From: Pomphorhynchus laevis | Taxonomy: Eukaryota > Acanthocephala > Palaeacanthocephala > Echinorhynchida > Pomphorhynchidae | Direction: 5' to 3' | NCBI GenBank assembly: GCA_012934845.2 | Contig: WNNJ02000366.1 | Span: forward strand, 1-64,000 | Length of the DNA: 64,000 nt | Shown here: positions 56,560-64,000 of the stretch, piece after piece | Layout: every line of letters begins with the position of its first letter | How positions within the stretch are numbered: position 1 is the first letter of the stretch | Program-made: the position numbers and the translations under genes | The notes under the pieces: generated by a model | Told to the model about the DNA's origin: nothing | Databases searched by the model: none | Seen by the model: only the letters and a program-made list of their open reading frames with translations

Positions 56560-58107
56560 ACAATGGCGTGTTCGATAGATTCATAACATTAGAGACCATA
56601 CATTAAAAAAGGAGAAGTGTCTCAACGCTACGCTGTTGCAACTAAACCGTCGTGGAGTAATTAAGACTATGGGATCGTCCCATTCAACAATAAAAAATGG
56701 CCATGAGTTTGTGTTACATATGCGGAAAATGAACACACTAAATGTCAAGTTTTTTACTGCTGACGTTAGCGACCTCTTCACGAATGTTCCAGTTCATGGA
56801 ACAATTGTTGAAGCTGCACTCCTCCTAAGTCAAAAATGTGAACGATGAACGTTAACACTGAACATATGGCAACATATACTTCACGTATGTACAACTGAAT
56901 CCATATTCTCTTTCAACAACGAATTGTATGTGCAAGTAGATGGAGTTGCAATGGGCTCCCCGTTAGGTCCTACTCTAGCCGATTTATTTGTGAAAAATTG
57001 AAGCACATGTGTATTCCCATATAAAAGGATTAGCGTATTGGGGCAGATACGTTGATGACGTATTCATGAGAATCAATAATCCTGTGGATGTAAAAGTCTT
57101 CAATATGTTAGATAATTTAGATACTCGAATAAAGTGGAACATTTGTGCTGAAAAGGACGGTGCTATTTCCTTGCTGGACGTACAATGTTTGCGTGAAGAT
57201 AGTAGCATTACTAAGACTAATGTGTTTAGGAAGGAAGGTGTCATTAATATGACCACACTATAGACGTCGATCTGCCTAATGAGGAATAAGATATATGCTG
57301 CTCGTTCGCTATTCCTGCGCATGCATAGATACTGTTTTACAGAGAATGATCTGAAATTAGAATACGAGCAAATACGACAGTCTCTATTCGATTCGGGATA
57401 TCCTTTATGGGCTATTAAGCGTAGTCATAACGCAGCAAAAGAGTATCATAATAAAGCACGAAACGACTAAAGCATGTAACAAAATATTTAAATTTTCCAT
57501 TTTGGAACGATCACGCATTTAATCGTTTCCAACACGCGTTAAGGCTATCAATTAGAAGCACTGGTTCTCACAGTACCGTATTTTGTAAACGTGGGCCTGG
57601 TATGTCTGGTTTATTAAAAATAAAACCAAAATAGGAAAAGATTGGAGGGATCTACCGTATACCGTGTAATGGTTGAGCGGCTTATTACGTAGGGCGAACA
57701 GGTGAAAAACTTGCTGTTCGATTATTGGGTCACAAGCGGGCACTACGTCTTGGATATATCAGCTCAACAGTTTGGAATCACTTTGCCGCCAACGGCCATG
57801 ACATAAATTTTGCCGGCGTAGAAATTATTGCCCACGAAAGTGATAAGTCTACAAGGCAAATAAAAGAGTCTATCATATTGCGTTACCTTGATCCCGACAA
57901 CAACTTCGAGTGTAATAAACCGGATGTGCCTACCCACTTGATTACAAATGGCAAATTTATTTTTCCAGATTAACTTCCGATATGTTTCTTCCAGATTTGG
58001 TTTTGCTATATATGGTTGTTGTAACGTGTGCAATGACGTTTTCCTGATGATGACCGCAGTAGTGGTTGAAAATTTGTGAACAAAAAAATAATTGACTTTT
58101 GATCTGT
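56560..58107 (+). mobile_element. PLE copy, right half of a head-to-head inverted pair
   Basis: Plus strand: FFTADVSDLFTNVPVHGTIV (RT motif A, about 56750-56810), the same motif B text (about 56925-56985), LAYWGRYVDDVFMRINN (57027-57077), RSLFLRMHRYCFTENDLKLE (57300-57360) and SGYPLWAIKRSHNAAKEYHN (to 57470). Then come a GIY start around 57645-57690 with YYVGRTGEKLAVRL, VEIIAHESDKSTRQIKESII (57815-57880) and a stop at 57971. The 3' region carries the hammerhead core. In-frame stops at 57000 and 57262 show it is inactive. Confidence 0.82.
58044..58075 (+). ncRNA. Hammerhead ribozyme candidate (PLE pair, right copy)
   Basis: CTGATGA 58044-58050, bulged T, GACC 58052-58055 with GGTT 58064-58067 (one G-U), GAAA 58068-58071, AATT 58071-58074 (self-complementary), T 58075. 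It is 71 bp after the GIY-YIG stop. Confidence 0.58.
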
Positions 58108-58109
58108 CG

Positions 58110-59162
58110 ACAATTTTAAATGGAGTCCGTTTACACAATAATATTTTCTGTATTGCAATCAAATGATCCCTTGATTTTATAGTCAAGAGTCGTTGTTGAG
58201 CTAGTAATTGATTTCGTTGTCGTCATTTTATTGCAACACAAACAACGGCGCTTACCGCATTTTTCAGACTTACCTTCTTTTGTTTTACTCAAATTCATAT
58301 TATTAAGTATTTTGCTTCTCGATAACATGCTTTTTAAGCATTTTGTATATCGATAGTATATCTTTGGGAATGGTATTTCTCACTTTAGTTCGGGCGGTAA
58401 CTTGTTTATTGCATTTTTTATATCTGAAGGTAATTTGTGAAGAGCAGGGTGATACTCAAAGCATAGCGGCATATTTGTTGATTCTTCCTTTATCTATTGT
58501 TTTAGTAGATTATTGCGTTTTTGATATCGAACTGTCTCAAAAATTTTGTAGATCTGCTTTGTATTGTATTCGCGGGCAATTAGGTTTTTTCGTAAAATAT
58601 CAAGATGGTATTCACGCTTTTTTGTATTGTTTGATATTTTACATATTCGCGTTGCCTCTGTTTTTATCATATTTCTTTTTGTAAAAGCTGGAACATTAGA
58701 GTGAGCATGCATATAAATTGGCTTTGATGATTCCTTACGATACGGTTCAGTTATCCATTCCTTTTCTGATTGTAATGTTAACTTTACATCTAAGAAGTGA
58801 CACGTTTTGCCATCATTATCCACCTCCATTGTTAATGTCATTCTGCTTTCCATTTCAAATATATTTTTAAAACTCTGAAGATACTCAATATTTCCTGTCC
58901 AACCGGTAATTATATCGTCAATGTATCGATAAATAAACACTGGTTTTTCAATGTCCTTTATATTCAATTTATGTTCTGCGTATGCTAGAGTTAGTATTGC
59001 ATATATTGGGGCTATCGGCGTGCCCATTGCGGTTCCTGAAAGTTGGTGGTATGCTTTTTCATTAAATTCAAATATATTACTGGTTAATACCAACCTAAGT
59101 AATTCTAACATATTGTTTATCCTTTCTTCATTCCATTTATCGATTTCCAGACAATTAAGCAA
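58110..59162 (-). mobile_element. Another PLE: RT and linker, GIY-YIG truncated
   Basis: Open minus-strand frame 59162-58494: KAYHQLSGTAMGTPIAPIYA (motif B), FIYRYIDDIITGWTGNIEYL (motif C, YIDD), KTCHFLDVKLTLQSEKEW and SNVPAFTKRNMIKTEATRIC. The linker follows at 58328-58131: KCGKRRCLCCNKM (zinc-type cysteines) and YKIKGSFDCNTENII, the approach to GIY-YIG, after which the sequence breaks at the inverted PLE pair. The RT frame is clean, so this is a fairly young fragment. Its 5' part is cut by the E1 repeat at about 59150. Confidence 0.82.
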
Positions 59163-59595
59163 AGTGCCTAAGACAATTAAGCAAAGTGTCGGAAACGCCT
59201 TTATTCACAATGTCACACAGGCAACCGAAACGACCAGTGTGTAGCTCATTCTACTGATGAGTGTTGCCGGGTACTCATCATTTCGATGCTGAAGTGGTCG
59301 TCTAGAAGTGACATGGTGATTGAAAGTCGTGAATCAAAGTCCAGTCTATCAAGAAACACCATTTAGTATAAAAGCCGTATTTCGTAAGATATCCTGGACC
59401 GTTATCTACTCAGCACATCCGTGCACTACTATTATATATATAGATAGTGCAAAAAAACCGCTTGTAACTGTGGTCCAGGAGCCATAATTGTCTACGATTG
59501 ATTGTAAATCCATGTGTGCTGCTAAATAACTGGACTTTGATCATCAGCTCCATCAGTCTAATGTATCACTCCGAGACGCTATATATATGAGCAAT
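59146..59595 (+). repeat. E1-linker-E2 composite repeat copy
   Basis: E1 at 59172-59372, preceded by a duplicated AGACAATTAAGCAAAGTG (59147-59164 and 59172-59189). A linker with GCCGTATTTCGTAAGATATC follows, then a partial E2 from about 59445 to 59580. Same order as 53690-54496. Confidence 0.75.
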
Positions 59596-61330
59596 TAGAA
59601 ATACTAAAACAACATAAGAGATAATAAGCTGAAAGATCTTTATGTAAATATAAGTTTTCCTAAAGATATCATTAACGATTATGATATGTTAAGTTGTAAT
59701 ATAAGATACTATAATCGAACAATAAATATTAATAATAACAATAAAAAATATGCACTAACCATAAATGTCATTAACAAAATGTATAGATAGTATAAATATC
59801 GTTAGACTTTTTTATGTATACTTTTTAATAATTCTAAAAGTAAAGAAATAATAAGGTCAGATTTAAGTAAATATATTCCTAAAATAAGGTATAAGCTGTT
59901 ACCGCCATTAGGATGAAAAATTTATAATTATAATAAAGAATTGAAATCAATATGTAACGATAATATTAGAAACATTATGGAAACTGAATGCGATTGCTAA
60001 AGTCTTAATTTTGAAAAAATAAATTAACATATATGCACTCATAATCTAGAATTAATTGAAAACAATGAATTAAGGAAAATGCTATCAAAAGGGTATAAAT
60101 ATAGATTAAATAATAACGACAAAAATAAAATTTACAATTCGTTATATAATGACTTAAATGCTTACTTTAGTGAGCTGATTAATAGTGAAAGCTCGAATAA
60201 TATAAACATTTGGAAAGATTATATATTTGATAAAGCTAGATAAATCTTGTAATGACTTTGTCTTCATATGGAAAAAGTTTTATAATAGAGGTTAATTCTA
60301 ATGATTACAAGTCGTTGTTCTATAATGGATAAAAAGGGTATAAAAATTGAATTAGATAATAAAACTATACCTATATTATATCTGAATCCAAAATTACATA
60401 AAAGTCCAATAAAACCTAGGTTCATATGTGGTGCTTTTAAATGTACATTAAAACCACTTTCTGTCTATATGAATAAAATACTTTAAGTAATTAAAGCACA
60501 CTTCAAAAAATATTGTAGGATAATCGAAACACTATTTCAGAATTTTACAAAAGAATTTTTAGAACGGACAAAAGAAATAAATATAATAAATAAAATACGT
60601 ACGATTTAGTACTCTTTATACAAATCTAGATTTAGCAGATATTACAGATGCATTAGAAAAATTAATTAATCTTATATTCGGAAAAAGTTATACATAAATG
60701 TTATAATAACTATAACGCACATCTAACAAAAATTAAACCATTAAGTAAATATAAATATATGGATAAAATTGAATTTATTAGAATCCTTAAATGTTTTAAT
60801 AAATCAAAATTATTTAAAGGTCGGGACATCTATATTTAGACAAATAAAATGTGTTCAAATGGGTGGCAATAGTAGCTTAATTATTGCTGACTTGTTTTTA
60901 AGCTTTATAGAATATGAATTTGTTCATAACTGTGTAAAAAATAAATCTAAACTATATAAATATATGTTTCGCGATACATTGATGATATATGTGTATTTAA
61001 TTCTAATAATTTTTATTCAATTAGTGAACAAATTTATCCAGAAAGCCTCATTCTTAATAATACCAATATTAATGATAAAGAAAGTATATATCTTGATATG
61101 AACATTAAATTAAGACAAATTAAAACTACTTCTAATGTATATCGTAAAGATGACATATTTAAATTTACAAGAAACATATTTTTGCATGAGCATTCATGCA
61201 TACCATATAAAATAAAATAAAATACATTAAATAATGAAATTTTAAGAATTGCAACAATATGTAATGATATTGGTTTTCTTCAAAACCAATATCTATTTTA
61301 CAGAAAATAGTAAAATATATAAATTAACAC
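59596..61330 (+). mobile_element. AT-rich PLE, longest copy, decayed
   Basis: Plus strand in normal order: an N-terminal domain with ETECDC and HICTHNLELIE (59960-60070), KGYKYRLNN (60090-60120), the RT start LDNKTIPILYLNPKLHKSPI followed by KPRFICGAFKCTLKPLSVYM (60350-60470), motif B text MGGNSSLIIADLF (60850-60900), a frameshifted YIDD region (60960-61010), and VYRKDDIFKFTRNIFLHEHS (61130-61200). No GIY-YIG was found. The 3' end joins an R repeat. Confidence 0.75.
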
Positions 61331-62050
61331 AATAATATTAAAAATAAATTTAAAATCATTAGCGGAAAATTTTTATGGATGGATAATAAATATTTCACTT
61401 TGTATTAGAATATTATACTATATAATCAAATTTAATCAGAGAAAATACGTCCTTAGCATGTATTTGGCCCCGCTGCTATGTTGGTTCATGGAATTAGGGG
61501 TCGATACCTGGTAGCATAGCAGTTTATTTTGATGACCACTAATCCTCATTTTGATACAACGTCTGTTATTTATTAGTTAATCCTCAATGCGATTCTTAGT
61601 TAATTCTCAATTTGCCAATACGATTGGCCCCTTAAGAAAGCCCTGCCAATTTAAAAATAATACTATTTTATTAGTAAATTATTAGTTGATTTATAAAAAT
61701 TGAATTTTGTTTTAAATTTTAATTTTTTATTTTAATAAAAATATTGATATAAATGATATAAATCTTATAACAATTATTTATTATTTAATTATTTATTTTT
61801 CAATTATTAAATTTTATTATATTTTTTAATTATATTAAATACAATTAGCTCGTTTGATTATGACCTCTAATCATCTTTCTGATACAACGTCGGTTATTTA
61901 TTAGTGAATTCATAAAAATGATGTTTATTTTAAATTTCAATTTTTATTTTTTACTTGATATAAAAATAATTTTTTAATATTAAAAATAATAAATAATTTA
62001 TTTATTTGCTATTTATAATTATTTATTATTTAATTATTAAATAATAATTA
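61331..62050 (-). repeat. R repeat (PLE terminal region) and AT-rich tail
   Basis: 61425-61560 is a well-preserved R copy (ATTTGGCCCCGCTGCTATG, GGTAGCATAGCAG, GATGACCACTAATCC). A partial second copy lies at 61855-61990. CATAGCAG and CTGCTATG are exact complements. The rest is AT filler. Confidence 0.7.
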
Positions 62051-62477
62051 TTAAAGGAATAACAGCTGAACCGATAAACGATAAAGTATATTTGCCAAGC
62101 CAAACATCATATGACTATCAAAAAGACTAATCCCTAGTGATAATAGAAAATGTACAATATAAACAAAACGTATAATTTGTTCGTCAAATGAACAAATGAA
62201 CTTTTTGTTCTGATGATTCTAGTAGCAGCTTGCGAGATATAACAATGTATTAATCCTTCTCCAAATTTTAAAATGTGGCTCAACATCAGTTATTTTTATA
62301 AATTTATTATTTATTTTAAATAAATAATAAATGCTGAGTATTAAATGCTGATTTTTCTCTAAAACTGGACAGCTATCGTTTTAACAAATCATGATATTTC
62401 ACAAATAACTTAGCTATTCTAAAACAAAATAAGTAGTTATTAAATCGAAATCATTCGAATACAAAGAAAAGCCGTAA
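62051..62477. other. Region downstream of the PSMD5 homologue
   Basis: AT-rich. TTTATT blocks near 62300-62330 (AATAAA on the minus strand) could be the gene's polyadenylation signal. Nothing else recognised. Confidence 0.35.
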
Positions 62478-63821
62478 TTACATTGTTTCTTCAGCCACTT
62501 TCGGAATAGAAGTTTCCTGTAACGAGTTGGAATTTGATAAACCAGCACTGTAAATACTAAATCCTTTCATTAGGATATTTTTTACATCTGCGTTATCGGA
62601 GCATGTACTGATTCGTTCAATTAATGACCACTTGGATTGCAGTCCTTCAATTTCATGCTCCGTTGTAGAGTTGAATAGATATTCTAAAAATGCAGGCACG
62701 CATTCGAGTAATAGTGTAAAATTCGACTTTGCAATATTTTCATAAAATTTGTGACATGCAAGACGGTGATCAAGAAATGGTTCCATCGACATTTGGAATA
62801 TTTTCTGGCAGACGCTTTGACATAATTTAAAAGGCCATGTGTGTACAACTAATGATGTCGCCAAAATAGCTGGAATTCTTTCGCTGGTTGGCGAGCACTT
62901 AATGGCCATCGATAATGACTGTTGTAGCTTATCTGAACAAGGAAAACGCTGACTTGATGCAGCAAGCATCTCAAAGCACACTGTTGCAGATATCTTTCCA
63001 TCTTCAAACCAGTTAAGCATCTGTGACATGATCTCGTTTTGTTCATTGTTCGCATAATTGACTAGAGCACCGGGCAAACTTGCTAGCAATTGCAATATGC
63101 GCATGTTATCAGGACTGACTTTATCCCGCAAATAAGAGAAAATGTTAGTAAATCGTAATGTATTTATCATAAGATCTGAATTTTTGATACAAGCATCGTA
63201 TAACGCTTGTAAGCAAGTTGCGTGCATTAGAACATCCTCTTCTTCATATTTGGATAGATCCTCAGTAAATTGATTCCAAATACAAAGGGATGGTATACCT
63301 AGTTCATAGACTCGGATCCTTGACGACGTATCACATTTATCAAATACTTGCTCGACACCTGACACAACAGCGTCATTTTGTACTTGTGATTTAATGTCAT
63401 CACATAAGCGATCCCAGGTTGAAGTCGAATATCTAAGAAGATACTGTAAACAGTATTTTATGTGCGTAGGTGATAGGCGTAACCGTATTGATACTAAGCA
63501 AATAATATCATTTACGCGACTTGAATTTGCTTCAATTGTTTGCAAACACCAAGTAGACAAGCCTCGTTTATCATCGGCACTAAATGCAACATCCAAAGCT
63601 GATTCACATATATCAAGTATTGTATCCAGATCTCGTGGGTCTAAATTAAGCTGAACTATAGAGTGAAGTTGCTGAATTATGAATATTGCTACTTGACCTG
63701 ATTTACATAATGAACGAACAGCCAATGCCAGTTCCATCAGTGAGTTATTATCGATACGTCGGCTGCGTTGAATATTAGTTACTCCCTTCAGGCAGGATTC
63801 AATAGATTCTGGTATAAGCAT
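62478..63821 (-). CDS. PSMD5: 26S proteasome non-ATPase subunit 5 (PSMD5/S5b) homologue
   Basis: PSMD5 is a helical-repeat chaperone that binds the proteasome ATPase base (Rpt1/Rpt2 side) during assembly of the 19S particle and is not part of the mature 26S proteasome; it acts in cytosol and nucleus. The 447-residue frame is uninterrupted, with ATG at 63821 and an in-frame TGA two codons upstream. Human PSMD5 has 504 residues. Matching blocks: SSRIRVYELGIPSLCIWNQF with YEEEDVLMHATCLQALYDAC (about residues 165-210), corresponding to human RYRVYELIIEIS...GEDVLVRATCIEMV. Near the C-terminus, FLDHRLACHKFYENIAKSNF, VPAFLEYLFNSTTEHEIEGL and QSKWSLIERI correspond to PELHCAALKVFTAIANQPW...[28 protein letters not shown]. 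The N-terminus is shorter than human. No introns are visible. It is the best-preserved host gene here and less AT-rich than its surroundings. Overall identity is low, so the assignment rests on these blocks. Confidence 0.82.
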   Translation of the reverse strand: MLIPESIESCLKGVTNIQRSRRIDNNSLMELALAVRSLCKSGQVAIFIIQQLHSIVQLNLDPRDLDTILDICESALDVAFSADDKRGLSTWCLQTIEANSSRVNDIICLVSIRLRLSPTHIKYCLQYLLRYSTSTWDRLCDDIKSQVQNDAVVSGVEQVFDKCDTSSRIRVYELGIPSLCIWNQFTEDLSKYEEEDVLMHATCLQALYDACIKNSDLMINTLRFTNIFSYLRDKVSPDNMRILQLLASLPGALVNYANNEQNEIMSQMLNWFEDGKISATVCFEMLAASSQRFPCSDKLQQSLSMAIKCSPTSERIPAILATSLVVHTWPFKLCQSVCQKIFQMSMEPFLDHRLACHKFYENIAKSNFTLLLECVPAFLEYLFNSTTEHEIEGLQSKWSLIERISTCSDNADVKNILMKGFSIYSAGLSNSNSLQETSIPKVAEETM

Positions 63822-64000
63822 TTTTCAATATAAATCTAAATAATTGAAAAATAATGAAATGATGTGTATTTACTTAATTTTGAAAAATACGGTCGAATAA
63901 ACAATAAAAACAAATTGTGAATTTCCTAGTAAAATGATACCTGGCGTCAATTTTGATGGCCAGATTTTAAAAATCGCATCGCTACTTTGCAATCCATAAA
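63822..64000. other. Upstream region of the PSMD5 homologue
   Basis: AT-rich upstream sequence expected to hold the promoter; no clear TATA box or initiator. A short plus-strand frame (63934-63999, 21 codons) is noted under rejected items. Confidence 0.3.

Noticed and set aside
63934-63999. Start of a divergent neighbour gene upstream of PSMD5
   Set aside because: The frame is only 21 codons long, ends in TAA before the window edge, and shows no splice donor I would trust.

Overview
This window looks like nuclear DNA of an invertebrate animal. Intergenic sequence is very AT-rich and most of the window is transposable-element material. I recognise two ordinary host genes, both on the minus strand. 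At the left is an UNC50 (GMH1-type Golgi/nuclear-envelope membrane protein) homologue. Its exons lie at 10439-10259, 6635-6570, 6526-6403 and 4176-4037, with one 43-bp intron and two long introns packed with repeats. At the right, 63821-62478 is an intronless homologue of PSMD5 (S5b), a 26S proteasome assembly chaperone. No bacterial operon, rRNA or genuine tRNA gene is visible. I cannot fix the species. Trematode-like or arthropod-like invertebrates would fit the mix of Penelope-like elements (PLEs), CsRn1-like Ty3/gypsy elements, CR1/L2 and Jockey-like LINEs and hammerhead-bearing short repeats.

Layout: 664-2833 is a decayed LINE. 3600-10440 is UNC50 with intronic repeats: solo PLE tails, an open restriction-like-endonuclease ORF, an inverted pair of tRNA-like SINEs and a 200-bp palindrome. 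10560-13975 holds an AT-rich PLE family and simple repeats. 13980-16390, 22965-23900, 35036-37620 and 41121-43560 are four copies of one zinc-knuckle Jockey-like LINE. 17401-18510 is another LINE, apparently split by an almost intact L2/CR1-type LINE at 18510-22804 (minus). 23905-26500 and 34650-41040 are decayed Ty3/gypsy copies. 27330-33250 and 59596-61330 hold more PLE fragments. 43560-44525 is a rearranged PLE end. 44526-52178 is a nearly homogeneous satellite with a 443-bp period and about 17.3 units. 52177-59595 is a cluster of PLE ends, inverted repeats and a composite short repeat.

The most interesting theme is self-cleaving RNA. Hammerhead-ribozyme core motifs (CTGANGA, a short complementary stem, then GAAA) recur in separate settings: in every satellite monomer, next to tRNA-like pol III boxes; in the 3' regions of several PLE families, just after the GIY-YIG domain; and in two tandem 311-bp repeats that abut the ATG of a LINE ORF1. 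In several PLE copies stem III is a tiny palindrome (ACGCGT, AATT, AGCT), as expected for ribozymes acting as dimers. The satellite is flanked on both sides by the same PLE tail, and its right-hand tail begins 3 nt from the predicted cleavage site. These ribozyme calls come from reading motifs and pairing by eye. No folding, search or expression test was run.
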